Below, in pieces: positions 15,920-24,783 of a DNA stretch of 64,000 nt. The notes beneath the pieces were generated by a model. That model did no database searches. It was not told the origin of the DNA and worked only from the letters and a program-made list of their open reading frames with translations. Position numbers and translations under genes: made by a program. The DNA comes from Colwellia sp. (lineage in GTDB: Bacteria > Pseudomonadota > Gammaproteobacteria > Enterobacterales > Alteromonadaceae), in the NCBI GenBank assembly GCA_020630795.1, contig JAHDIK010000014.1, forward strand, positions 1 through 64,000, given 5' to 3'. Positions within the stretch are counted from its first letter, which is position 1. Each line of letters opens with the position of its first letter.

Positions 15920-17218
15920 ATGAACTTATTAAATAAAAATAAATTAGCCAAACTTTGCGCGTTAACTTTGTCATTATCTTTTGCTTCTCAGTTCGTATTA
16001 GCTAATAGTTTCGTTATTAAAAATGCAACTGTGCATACAGCGACAAAAGATGGTGTTTTAAAAAATGCCACAATTGTTGTGAAAGATGGTGTTATTAGTG
16101 CAATTAACCCTCGTTCTTACAGTCAGCGTAAAGTTATTGATGCTGAAGGGAAGAATGTAACGCCAGGTCTTATTGGGGCAATGAACTCGTTAGGGCTTAT
16201 TGAAGTTAATGCCGTTGCACGTACACGTGACGCTGGCGAAGAAAAAGCGGATATAACGTTTGATACAAGTATCGCTTTTAACCCCAAATCTACGTTATTA
16301 CCTTACGCTAGAAAGGGCGGTGTTACCTCTAATGTAACTTCACCACGTGGTGGAAAAAGCATGTTTAGAGGACAGTCTTTCGTTGCGAATTTATCAGGCG
16401 ACTTCGATAGCATTGTTACTGCTAATAATGCAGTGGTGATGGACTTAGGTGCAAAAAGCAAAGGTTCACGAGCAACAGATCTTCAAGCATTTATTCAAAA
16501 GCTAGAAGATGCTCAAGAAAAGCTTGATGAAAAGGCAAAAAAATCAGCACAAGTTAGCGAAGACGAAAGTAAAGCTAAAGATGATAAGAAAGATAAGAAA
16601 GATAAGAAGTTAAAGCGCGATGAAGTGATTATTAACGAACTGTTAGCAGGCACTAAAACACTTGTTGTTCATGCAGACCGTGCTACAGATTTATTGATTC
16701 TTATTGATTTAAAAGAAAAGTTTAATCTTGATTTAGTGTTGGTTGGAGCAAGTGATGCTGTACTGATTCAAAATGAGCTAGTAAAGGCTGAAATTCCGGT
16801 CATTATCGATGCTTACCGAAACTTACCAAGCAGCTTTGATACATTAAATGCGTCTTTAGACAATGCATCTATATTAATGAAAGCTGGACTTAAAGTTGGT
16901 TTGTATGTTGGTGATGCACACAAGTTGGATCAATTACGTTATTCAGCTGGGAGTGCAATCGCGAATGGTGTTCAACCAAACGCTGCAATGGCCGCTATTA
17001 CCGCTAATATCGCTGATATATTTAACCTTGATACAGGTAAAATAGCGGTTGGTAAAAAAGCAGATATTGTAATGTGGAGTGCCGATCCTTTTGAAATTAG
17101 TACAAGAGTTGAAAGATTGTGGATCGCAGGAGATGAAGCTTCTACCGAAACTCGTCAAGATGCTTTACGTAAGCGCTACACTACAGATAGTGATATGCCG
17201 CGTGCTTATACTAAATAG
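15920..17218 (+). CDS. Exported amidohydrolase-like protein lacking metal ligands
   Basis: A 432-residue homologue of the preceding gene with a signal peptide (1-28, cleavage after VLA). Fold landmarks remain: the early DGVISAINP, TPGLIGAM and the closing GKIAVGKKADIVMWSADPFE. The HxH motif is replaced by Met88-x-Ser90, and the HH of the second histidine region is also absent, so it looks catalytically dead. A Lys/Asp-rich stretch (DDKKDKKDKKLKRDE) interrupts the middle near residue 225. ATG 15920 is preferred over 15890 because GGAG precedes it. It probably forms a complex with, or regulates, the lipoprotein enzyme. Confidence 0.82.
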   Translation: MNLLNKNKLAKLCALTLSLSFASQFVLANSFVIKNATVHTATKDGVLKNATIVVKDGVISAINPRSYSQRKVIDAEGKNVTPGLIGAMNSLGLIEVNAVARTRDAGEEKADITFDTSIAFNPKSTLLPYARKGGVTSNVTSPRGGKSMFRGQSFVANLSGDFDSIVTANNAVVMDLGAKSKGSRATDLQAFIQKLEDAQEKLDEKAKKSAQVSEDESKAKDDKKDKKDKKLKRDEVIINELLAGTKTLVVHADRATDLLILIDLKEKFNLDLVLVGASDAVLIQNELVKAEIPVIIDAYRNLPSSFDTLNASLDNASILMKAGLKVGLYVGDAHKLDQLRYSAGSAIANGVQPNAAMAAITANIADIFNLDTGKIAVGKKADIVMWSADPFEISTRVERLWIAGDEASTETRQDALRKRYTTDSDMPRAYTK

Positions 17219-17244
17219 CTAGTTTTCGATTTATATACGTTTTT

Positions 17245-17272
17245 AAGGCCGATTATTACATCGGCCTTTTTT
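17245..17272 (+). terminator. Terminator after the amidohydrolase pair
   Basis: A 9-bp stem (AAGGCCGAT at 17245-17253, ATCGGCCTT at 17260-17268) with a TATTAC loop runs into six T's, 27 bp after the stop. It supports the two amidohydrolase genes forming one transcript. Confidence 0.9.
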
Positions 17273-17481
17273 ATTGGCCTAAATAAATTTGATAAGTTAA
17301 ATAAGCATAAATCGTTTAGCGTATATTTCTCACTTGGTTTTAGAAGAAAGTTGGAGAGTATGTTTTTACTTCCAAAGTAAATAGCGCATAAACTAAATAA
17401 CCCTATGAATACTTTTAGGCTTTCATACGTAACATCTATCTTTTAAAATGTTTTTCTTTTTGTTTGATAATAAGGTTTATT

Positions 17482-18423
17482 ATGTCACCCAACGTACTGT
17501 TGAAGAATGAATTTGGCACAGTAAAAAAATCAACATTTTCAGATCAGTCATCAACCACTTCTGCAGCAGGTATTTCAATTGTTCACTCGTTGTTCCATGC
17601 TACCGTTAGCTTATACGGAGGGCATGTTCTTTCATGGCAGCCTATTAATCAAAAGCCAGTATTTTGGATGAGTAACGATTCAGCTTATGGTGATGGTAAA
17701 GCGATTCGAGGTGGTATACCTATTTGTTTCCCGTGGTTTGGCAACTTTACTCAAAGCACGTTTGAACACACAGCACATGCTAACTTTTCTGACGATGAAA
17801 AATCACAGCTTATCAATCATGGTTTTGCTCGTACTAGCTTGTGGGAATTAGCCTCTATTGATGTTACAGAAAAGCATGTAAAGCTAGTCATGTTATTAAA
17901 AGGTGAAAATACCAATCCTGCGTGGAAAATTCCTTATGAAGTAAAACAAGAGCTGATTATAGGTGAATCTTTTTCGCAACAGTTATTTATTAGCAACAAG
18001 TCGGGTGAATCGATTGAGTACACAGGGGCGTTACATAGTTATTTTACGGTGAGCTCGCCGAGTAATACGGCTATTGAACAGCTTTCAGACGTAAGTTTTG
18101 ATGATAAATTATCGGGTAACAAAGGTGTTATTCAACCTTTAACGAATTGTGTGGGTCCGATTGATAGAATTTACTATGCAAACAATACCATGAATATTGT
18201 TGATAGTGGTTGGAATAGAAGATTACAAGTAACGTCGTTTGACAGCTCTCAATGGGTGTTGTGGAACCCTGGTAAAGTAACAGCTTCTAAAATGGCCGAT
18301 GTGCATTCTGGCGGTGAAAATGAATATGTGTGTTTAGAAGCTGCAAATACTCAACCGATTAAAATAGCGGCAAACTCAACGGTAAAAATTGGTCAGTTAA
18401 TCGAGATAGTAAACGGTATTTAA
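17482..18423 (+). CDS. D-hexose-6-phosphate mutarotase (YeaD family)
   Basis: A 313-residue aldose-1-epimerase-fold protein that interconverts anomers of glucose-6-phosphate and related sugar phosphates in the cytoplasm. Family motifs include GGHVLSWQP, the phosphate-binding RGGIPICFPWFG, and HGFARTSLWEL with the candidate catalytic His; the later VLWNPG and EYVCLEAA are typical. ATG 17482 with AAGG upstream is chosen; a TTG at 17464 would add six hydrophobic residues. It is a little longer than E. coli YeaD (294). It converges with the diguanylate cyclase gene 4 bp away, with no room for a terminator between. Confidence 0.87.
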   Translation: MSPNVLLKNEFGTVKKSTFSDQSSTTSAAGISIVHSLFHATVSLYGGHVLSWQPINQKPVFWMSNDSAYGDGKAIRGGIPICFPWFGNFTQSTFEHTAHANFSDDEKSQLINHGFARTSLWELASIDVTEKHVKLVMLLKGENTNPAWKIPYEVKQELIIGESFSQQLFISNKSGESIEYTGALHSYFTVSSPSNTAIEQLSDVSFDDKLSGNKGVIQPLTNCVGPIDRIYYANNTMNIVDSGWNRRLQVTSFDSSQWVLWNPGKVTASKMADVHSGGENEYVCLEAANTQPIKIAANSTVKIGQLIEIVNGI

Positions 18424-18427
18424 CCGT

Positions 18428-19885
18428 TTACTCATCAAACACTACGACTTTATTGCGCCCAGAACTTTTTGCGCTGTACAAGGCTTTATCTGACTCATCA
18501 ATCAGCTGTTTAAGCGTCGTTCTATGAAATTTAGAATGGTTAACGCCGAAGCTGATTGTGGTTCTAAAAGTTGCTGTTTTGTCGGAAGATGAAAACGTTA
18601 ACTGCTCAACTGACTTTCTTATGCGTTCGGTGATGTCAAAGGCTTGTTCTGCGTTTGTATCAGGTAAAATCATAATAAATTCTTCACCACCCCAACGGCC
18701 AATCATTTCGTCTTGTCTTACGTTTTCATTGAACGTATTAGCAATCGCTACCAAAACTTGATCACCAACGTTATGCCCGTAGGTGTCATTGACTTGTTTA
18801 AAGTGATCTATGTCGGCCAGTACAACGCTCACGTTAGAATATTTTAATGAAAGCGTTTCAAATTCTCGTGTAATGTATCTTCGGTTAGGAAGTTTGGTTA
18901 AAAAATCAATGTCAGCATTTTTAAGCACATTCGATTTGTAATAATTAACCGCTTTTAAAAATAAAGCGTATAGCACTAACGTAACGAGTAAAAATAGCCC
19001 TACGCGAGTCACAAAAATTTTCCAATACTCCATCTGCTTGTCAGGCTTTGGCGATGTGATGTAAAGCGTCCAATTCAAGTCTTTAAGCGGAATTTTTGAA
19101 ACGAGTAAATCTTGCGCGTTCCAGCGTGTTATGCGTTCATCAGTACTGGCTTTATTTTGAAATTCAACATACTTTTGGTACCAAGGAAGGGTATTAATAT
19201 TAACCTTTTCACTATTTCTATGGTGACTTTCTGTTTTCATTAAGGTGTTGGATGATAACGTGATGATGTTATCTTTGTTGGTAAAAATTAATTCATATCC
19301 ATACTTTTGTTGAAATTCAGCGAACTTTTCTTCAAAGGTATTGAGGTCAATTGCAATGCCTACAAAACCTAAAAAGTCTTTTGGTTCAGCGTAAAGCTTT
19401 ACGTCAAAATATAAGTGCGGATCGTCAGCGTTTCCAATGTCGGTAAATTCATCTTCAGGTAGGCGTTTTAAGCGTTCATACCATTCAGCCTCATCATGAC
19501 TTAATCCTGTTTGTTTATTGTTCGAGTCGATCATTAAATTATGTTTATCAAGCGCGATAAATGAAGACATTTGATAACGGTTAGATAATTGTTGGAGATA
19601 AGTAAGAATCTTGTTTTTATCGATGTTATCTTGTTTTGCAAATTCAATAATAAAATGGTCGCGCGAGATGTATTTAGCAACAGAGAGAGGGTGAATAATT
19701 TCAGAGTTAATAAGGGAGAATAATGGAATCGTCGCGTTTTGTTGCTTTTCGTGATGCGTATTAATGATTTCTTTAAAAGTGAAATAAGACGTGAAAATAA
19801 CCGAAACAATTGTAATAAAAAATACAATTGTGAGGTAGCGATCAAATTTCGGAGATTGTTCCATTTTCTTTTTTGCTTTAACCAT
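18428..19885 (-). CDS. Membrane-bound diguanylate cyclase with periplasmic sensor
   Basis: A 485-residue c-di-GMP synthase. Transmembrane helices lie at about 17-36 and 291-311 and enclose a periplasmic Cache-like sensor of about 250 residues. The C-terminal GGDEF domain has an intact active site, GGEEF at 399-403, with DIDHFKQVNDTYGH before it. The usual inhibitory RxxD site five residues upstream reads RQDE (390-393), so product inhibition at that site may be lost. The ligand of the sensor is unknown. The start is uncertain, since an in-frame ATG also exists at codon 8. Confidence 0.93.
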   Translation of the reverse strand: MVKAKKKMEQSPKFDRYLTIVFFITIVSVIFTSYFTFKEIINTHHEKQQNATIPLFSLINSEIIHPLSVAKYISRDHFIIEFAKQDNIDKNKILTYLQQLSNRYQMSSFIALDKHNLMIDSNNKQTGLSHDEAEWYERLKRLPEDEFTDIGNADDPHLYFDVKLYAEPKDFLGFVGIAIDLNTFEEKFAEFQQKYGYELIFTNKDNIITLSSNTLMKTESHHRNSEKVNINTLPWYQKYVEFQNKASTDERITRWNAQDLLVSKIPLKDLNWTLYITSPKPDKQMEYWKIFVTRVGLFLLVTLVLYALFLKAVNYYKSNVLKNADIDFLTKLPNRRYITREFETLSLKYSNVSVVLADIDHFKQVNDTYGHNVGDQVLVAIANTFNENVRQDEMIGRWGGEEFIMILPDTNAEQAFDITERIRKSVEQLTFSSSDKTATFRTTISFGVNHSKFHRTTLKQLIDESDKALYSAKSSGRNKVVVFDE

Positions 19886-19977
19886 ATAAAAATAACGGGA
19901 TTATTATATTGTTTATTCTGTAGACAACAACATCTTTTGTTAAATTTTTGTAAAAAATAAGCGACTAAATATAACGC

Positions 19978-20007
19978 CTTTTACTGGTTTTCGAACCAAG
20001 TAAAGGT
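19978..20007 (-). terminator. Probable hairpin terminator after mutH
   Basis: An imperfect 12-bp stem with one bulge surrounds a 4-nt loop (core GGTT-TTCG-AACC on the plus strand) 34 bp past the mutH stop. The T-run is poor in the leftward direction, so the assignment is tentative. Confidence 0.35.
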
Positions 20008-20041
20008 AATACATAAACTAAACTGTAATTGTAACAAGTGT

Positions 20042-20719
20042 TTAATCAACTCTTAGGTGTTTTTTAATGAGGTAATGTGTAAACGAGGTTTTTAAATAGA
20101 AGCCTCGGGGTAGGGTCATAAATGGCTGTCCATTTTTATCTACTGCTTGTGTTTTAGCTCGACTATTTGCCGCTTTAGGGCGTATTTGTATAACCTGCCC
20201 GTGTTTTCCTGTAATGTTTTCTACTTCACCAAGTACTATCATGTCTGTTAATTCTTGCCAATCCATTGCCATTAACCGATTTTCTTCTTCTGAAGGAGAC
20301 CAAATAAAGGGCGTACCAATTAAACGTTCAGTTACTGGGATAGTTCGCTCAGAGATAACAGGAACCCATAATACTCGTGCGAGTTTATGTTTAATATGGC
20401 TGTTTTCCCAAGTAGCTCCTACCAATCCTGTTAAGGGAGTAACACATACAAACGTGGTTTCTAGAGGCTTACCTAATTGGTTAATCGGTAAAGATTTAAG
20501 TTCAATGCCAAGGTGAGGAAAGTCTGGCTCAGGTCTTGAACCTGCGCTTGCTCCCAGCGCTTTTTCAAGCAATAAACCTACCCAGCCTTTTTCTCGTTTT
20601 AAATCAGCAGGCACTTCAATGCCTTCTTGCGCCGCAAGTTGCCCGAGTGTTAAACCTGAGAGTAAAGACGCACGAGCTAAAAGTTCAGACTCATCTTTGG
20701 GAATTGAAATATTGATAAT
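20042..20719 (-). CDS. mutH: DNA mismatch repair endonuclease MutH, non-canonical start
   Basis: Methyl-directed nicking endonuclease that cuts the unmethylated GATC strand when called by MutS-MutL. The catalytic Asp, Glu and Lys are present in [12 protein letters not shown], and RPKAANS and [11 protein letters not shown] match the family closely. Homology runs upstream past the first usual start (GTG at 20614) through [18 protein letters not shown], but the frame back to a stop at 20746 has no ATG, GTG or TTG. I place the start at ATT 20719 (225 residues; E. coli has 229) as the best fit. A GTG start would drop 35 conserved residues. A real or sequencing frameshift is the alternative. It is divergent from rppH. 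Confidence 0.8.
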   Translation of the reverse strand: MINISIPKDESELLARASLLSGLTLGQLAAQEGIEVPADLKREKGWVGLLLEKALGASAGSRPEPDFPHLGIELKSLPINQLGKPLETTFVCVTPLTGLVGATWENSHIKHKLARVLWVPVISERTIPVTERLIGTPFIWSPSEEENRLMAMDWQELTDMIVLGEVENITGKHGQVIQIRPKAANSRAKTQAVDKNGQPFMTLPRGFYLKTSFTHYLIKKHLRVD

Positions 20720-20850
20720 AACAGCTAAGTAAATGTATTTTCTTTATTATCATCGTGTAAAAGTATTGATTCAAGATAAATATTTATTTGCTCAAAATGG
20801 TATATTATGGAAGAATCAGTTAACTATTGAATTTTTGTTCGGGAGCTCCT

Positions 20851-21357
20851 TTGATAGATGCTGACGGCTACAGAGCCAATGTCGGCATAGTAATAGTCAA
20901 TGATAGGGGACAAGTATTTTGGGCAAGGCGTTTTGGTCAACATTCTTGGCAATATCCACAAGGTGGTATTGATCAAGGTGAATCAGCTGAACAAGCGATG
21001 TATCGGGAACTTAATGAGGAAGTAGGATTAAAACCCGAGCACATAAAAATTGTTGCTTCGACCAAGCACTGGTTAAGATATAAATTACCGAAACGTTTAA
21101 TTAGATATGACAGCAAGCCCTTGTGTATTGGGCAAAAACAAAAATGGTTTTTGCTTAAACTGACTTCTAAAGAGTCAGCAGTAGATTTATTACATTCTGA
21201 ACATCCTGAATTTGATGATTGGAGATGGGTAAGTTATTGGTACCCAGTAAGGCAAGTAGTATCATTTAAGCGTGAGGTTTATCGCAAAGTAATGAAAGAG
21301 TTTTTATTACCTGCTATGCCCACATATCGTTCAGATCGACGTAAACGTCGAACCTGA
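20851..21357 (+). CDS. rppH: RNA pyrophosphohydrolase RppH
   Basis: A 168-residue Nudix enzyme that removes pyrophosphate from mRNA 5' ends and so triggers RNase E decay. The Nudix box ([23 protein letters not shown] region) and the RppH hallmarks [22 protein letters not shown] and [10 protein letters not shown] are present. The start is TTG 20851, giving [12 protein letters not shown], the exact usual N-terminus, with GGGAG at 20841-20845. The upstream TTG at 20827 would add eight foreign residues. It heads the conserved rppH-ptsP-thyA neighbourhood. Confidence 0.95.
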   Translation: MIDADGYRANVGIVIVNDRGQVFWARRFGQHSWQYPQGGIDQGESAEQAMYRELNEEVGLKPEHIKIVASTKHWLRYKLPKRLIRYDSKPLCIGQKQKWFLLKLTSKESAVDLLHSEHPEFDDWRWVSYWYPVRQVVSFKREVYRKVMKEFLLPAMPTYRSDRRKRRT

Positions 21358-21377
21358 TTATTATTATGCTACAATCA

Positions 21378-21406
21378 AATAGCTTACGTTTATGTAGGCT
21401 ATTTTT
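21378..21406 (+). terminator. Terminator after rppH
   Basis: A 10-bp stem with one G-U pair (21378-21387 with 21394-21403), a GTTTAT loop and a short T-run. It separates rppH from ptsP, which has its own 155-bp upstream region. Confidence 0.8.
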
Positions 21407-21561
21407 ATTTTAAAATCTACATTTGTTACTTGTTTATAGCTCAAAATATTCTTTCAGGATTTGAAGCTGAGACACCCATAGTTCACTGTTTACCTTTTGT
21501 TTTATTTGTGTTTATTTATCCAGATTAAGTAAGTTTTTAATTAACATAAACAAGGAAATAC

Positions 21562-23832
21562 ATGTTAACCACGCTAAGACGTATTGTTCTTGAATTTAGC
21601 CAAAATGCCGACCTAAGCGATGCTCTGTTACATATGGTTTCTCAAGTGAAATCAGCATTAGGTACAGACTGTTGTTCAATTTATTTAGCTGATTACCAAA
21701 CCAAACAGTTTGTCTTAATGGCCTCGGACGGACTAGCTAAAGATTCTTTAGGGCATACGCGTATAGGGTTTTCACAAGGTTTAGTTGGTTTAGTTGGTCA
21801 GCGTGAAGAGCCTATTAACATTTCAAATGCGCATGAACACCCACAATTTGTAAGAGCCCCAGAAGTACAAGAAGATGATTTACATGCCTTTTTAGGTACG
21901 CCAATTATTCATCAAAGAAAAGTTCTTGGTATTCTTTCGATCCAACAGAAAAATGCTCGAAACTTCAATGAGAACGAAGAAGCATTTTTAGTGACGTTAT
22001 CGGCTCAGTTAGCAATGGCTATATCTAATGCTGAAGCACGAGAATTAATTTCTGAAGATAGCACGCATAACGCAAAACAACTCAAAGGTATTAGTGGTTC
22101 ATCAGGCGTAGCAATTGGCGATATGGTGGTTATACAACCTAAAGTTCAATTACAAACTATATCGATTAAAAAACATAAAAGTCATCAACATGAATTAGAG
22201 CGATTCAAATTAGCTGTTCACAATACTCGCGCTGAATTTGATAGCATGACCAAAAAGCTCAGTACTGTGATAGCTGACAGTAGTTTAGATATTTTTGAAA
22301 TGTATAAACAGCTGTTAGATAACGCGAATATTGGTCATGAAGTTGAAGGGAAAATTGCAGAAGGGTGGAATGCGGAAAGTGCGCTCAAGCTTATTATTGA
22401 CGGTTATATCGTTCAGTTTGAGGCGTTAGATGATCCGTATTTACGTGAAAGAGCGAGTGATATTCGTGATTTAGGAAATCGTATTCTTGCAAACTTGTAT
22501 GAAGGAACAACCGACGTTACCGCGGAGCAAAGCACGTTTATTCTAGTGTCTGAAGATGTTACGGCTTCTATGTTAGCTGAATACCAGCACAAAGGGTTAA
22601 AAGCTATTGTTTCTATGTCGGGTTCTAACAACTCACATGCAGCTATTTTAGCAAGAGCATTAGGTTTACCTGCGATTATGGGGATAGATAAAATCCCACT
22701 CGGGCAATTTCATAATCAACATGCCATTGTAGACGGTTATAGTGGTGAATTGTTCATAACACCAAACTCGGCGTTACTGAAAGAGTACGAACATTTAATC
22801 GAAGAAGAGTATGCGCTTGCTGACAAGGTTAAGCAGGTTGAAAAACTTCCAGCAATTACGCTCGACGGTAAAGGTATTGAGCTTCAACTAAATGCTGGCT
22901 TGTCGTCAGGGTTTGAGCACTCTATCAATGCTGGTGCAGTTGGTGTGGGTCTTTACCGTACTGAAATTCCTTTTATGAGCCAAAGTTGTTTTCCGTCTGA
23001 ACTTCAACAAACAACGTTATATCAGCAAGTTTTAGCTTCATTCCCCAAACAACCTGTAACGATGCGAACGCTTGATGTAGGCGGAGACAAAGCACTGCCT
23101 TATTTCCCTATTGTTGAAGACAACCCTTTTCTAGGTTGGCGTGGTATTCGTATTACCTTAGATCACCCTGAAATATTCTTGCAGCAAGTGCGTGCAATGA
23201 TTAGAGCAAACTATGGGCATAACAACTTAGAAATCATGCTACCTATGATTTCTGATGTGTCTGAAGTTGATGAAGCGACGCGACTCATAAATCAGGCTTA
23301 TTACGAGCTTTCTTCTGAAATTGAATTAGTGGAAGGAGTGAAACTTAATAAACCTAAAATAGGGATGATGATTGAAGTACCAGGTGTTATTTTTCAGCTG
23401 AGAGATTTTGCTAGTAAAGTTGATTTTTTCTCTGTTGGGTCGAACGATTTAACGCAATATTTGCTCGCGGTTGACCGAAACAATGCACAGGTATCAGATT
23501 TATATGATTCATACCACCCAGCGGTTTTAAGAGCATTAAATACCATTGCGCAAGAATCTAGTGAATATCTTGTTCCATTAAGTTTATGTGGTGAATTAGC
23601 GAGTGATCCAGCTGGCGCAATTTTATTGCTGGCGATGGGGTACGACAAATTGAGTATGAACCCTCATAACATTGCCAAAATAAAATGGGTTATTCGCCAT
23701 ATCGAGTTACAGCGAGCTAAGACGATTTTATCTCATGTTATGTCATTTAGTTCAGCGAAACAGGTTCATAGTTATTTGCGTGAGCAGTTAGAAATTTTAG
23801 GCTTAGGTGGTTTTGTACGTGCAGGTATGTAG
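21562..23832 (+). CDS. ptsP: Phosphoenolpyruvate-protein phosphotransferase PtsP (EI-Ntr)
   Basis: A 756-residue first enzyme of the nitrogen PTS. An N-terminal GAF domain (about 1-160) senses small metabolites. It is followed by the enzyme I swivel domain with phospho-accepting His359 (SGSNNSHAAILARALGLPAIMG) and the PEP-binding barrel with MRTLDVGGDKALPYF, GWRGIR and SVGSNDLTQYLLAVDRN. It passes phosphate to NPr and then PtsN. Length is typical. AAGGAAA precedes the ATG. Confidence 0.96.
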   Translation: MLTTLRRIVLEFSQNADLSDALLHMVSQVKSALGTDCCSIYLADYQTKQFVLMASDGLAKDSLGHTRIGFSQGLVGLVGQREEPINISNAHEHPQFVRAPEVQEDDLHAFLGTPIIHQRKVLGILSIQQKNARNFNENEEAFLVTLSAQLAMAISNAEARELISEDSTHNAKQLKGISGSSGVAIGDMVVIQPKVQLQTISIKKHKSHQHELERFKLAVHNTRAEFDSMTKKLSTVIADSSLDIFEMYKQLLDNANIGHEVEGKIAEGWNAESALKLIIDGYIVQFEALDDPYLRERASDIRDLGNRILANLYEGTTDVTAEQSTFILVSEDVTASMLAEYQHKGLKAIVSMSGSNNSHAAILARALGLPAIMGIDKIPLGQFHNQHAIVDGYSGELFITPNSALLKEYEHLIEEEYALADKVKQVEKLPAITLDGKGIELQLNAGLSSGFEHSINAGAVGVGLYRTEIPFMSQSCFPSELQQTTLYQQVLASFPKQPVTMRTLDVGGDKALPYFPIVEDNPFLGWRGIRITLDHPEIFLQQVRAMIRANYGHNNLEIMLPMISDVSEVDEATRLINQAYYELSSEIELVEGVKLNKPKIGMMIEVPGVIFQLRDFASKVDFFSVGSNDLTQYLLAVDRNNAQVSDLYDSYHPAVLRALNTIAQESSEYLVPLSLCGELASDPAGAILLLAMGYDKLSMNPHNIAKIKWVIRHIELQRAKTILSHVMSFSSAKQVHSYLREQLEILGLGGFVRAGM

Positions 23833-23853
23833 AATTTATATAGTTGAATGTAG

Positions 23854-24648
23854 ATGTTAACGTCTATTCTCTTAGCCTGCTCATTACTGGGAATTGTTGT
23901 TGGATTTCTATCTGGCCTATTAGGAATAGGTGGTGGGTTAATTATTGTTCCTGCTTTGGCCTATTTACTCCCTTTATTAAAAATTCCTCCCGAAATTGTT
24001 ATGCCTTTAGCGCTGGGTACATCGTTATGCTCAATTGTTATCACTTCATCTTCTGCAACGTTTGCTCATCATAAAAACAGAAATATTCCATGGGCGTTAA
24101 CTAAGAAATTTGTTGTTGCTATCGCACTTGGTTCACTGTTAGGTGCACTTATTGCTGACTTGCTTTCTGCAACCGTACTTAAAAATATTTTTGCAATAGC
24201 GGTAAGTACGCTCGCAACGTATATGTTGCTATCGGTACGTATTACGCATACACGGTCGTTACCTAGCGATATTTATATATTTATCATCGCGTTTGGCTGT
24301 GGGGTTATCGCGAGTTTAATGGGTATTTCCGGTGCAGCGATCCTCATTCCTATTCTTACATTTTTTGGTGTAACTGTTCGAAATGCGATAGGTATTTCCA
24401 CCACATGTGGTTCGCTAGTCGCAACATTTGGTACGGTTGGCTACATTATTTCTGGATTAGACGCTAGCAACTTGCCTGATTGGAGTCTCGGTTATGTTTA
24501 CCTACCTGCGCTTTTGGCTATTGTTGTTACATCGTCAATTGTTGCTCCGTTGGGTGTTAGATATGCCAACAAGTTACCGGTAAATACATTGAAGCGTATT
24601 TTTGCGTTCTTTTTGTTACTTGTAGCAGCAAAAATGATCTTTACGTAA
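23854..24648 (+). CDS. TSUP family membrane permease
   Basis: A 264-residue inner-membrane protein of the TauE/SafE (COG0730) family, which moves sulfur-containing or small organic anions. It has about eight helices in two repeats, each beginning with the family glycine-rich motif: GFLSGLLGIGGGLIIVPAL near residue 17 and GVIASLMGISGAAILIP near 150. It starts 21 bp after ptsP and is probably cotranscribed. The substrate is unknown. It sits where lgt is found in enteric bacteria. Confidence 0.88.
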   Translation: MLTSILLACSLLGIVVGFLSGLLGIGGGLIIVPALAYLLPLLKIPPEIVMPLALGTSLCSIVITSSSATFAHHKNRNIPWALTKKFVVAIALGSLLGALIADLLSATVLKNIFAIAVSTLATYMLLSVRITHTRSLPSDIYIFIIAFGCGVIASLMGISGAAILIPILTFFGVTVRNAIGISTTCGSLVATFGTVGYIISGLDASNLPDWSLGYVYLPALLAIVVTSSIVAPLGVRYANKLPVNTLKRIFAFFLLLVAAKMIFT

Positions 24649-24783
24649 AGCACTTATTTGAATGACGTAAACATGACAAAAAAATGTGGATCGAATGCTA
24701 TGTTGGCTTTATGATCCTGTTACCAATAAATGGTTTTCGTTTACCATTTTGTGAACTCATTAGTAATTGATAGGAAACGGTTA

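Noticed and set aside
16560..16625. Lys/Asp-rich repeat in the second amidohydrolase as evidence of a broken gene
   Set aside because: The frame stays open and homology continues on both sides, so it is a charged linker insert, not a frameshift.
20042..20614. GTG 20614 as the true mutH start
   Set aside because: It would delete 35 residues, most of which match the conserved MutH N-terminal region.
24728..24749. Hairpin AAATGGT/ACCATTT between the TSUP gene and thyA as a terminator
   Set aside because: The stem is short and AT-rich with an 8-nt loop and no T-run after it.
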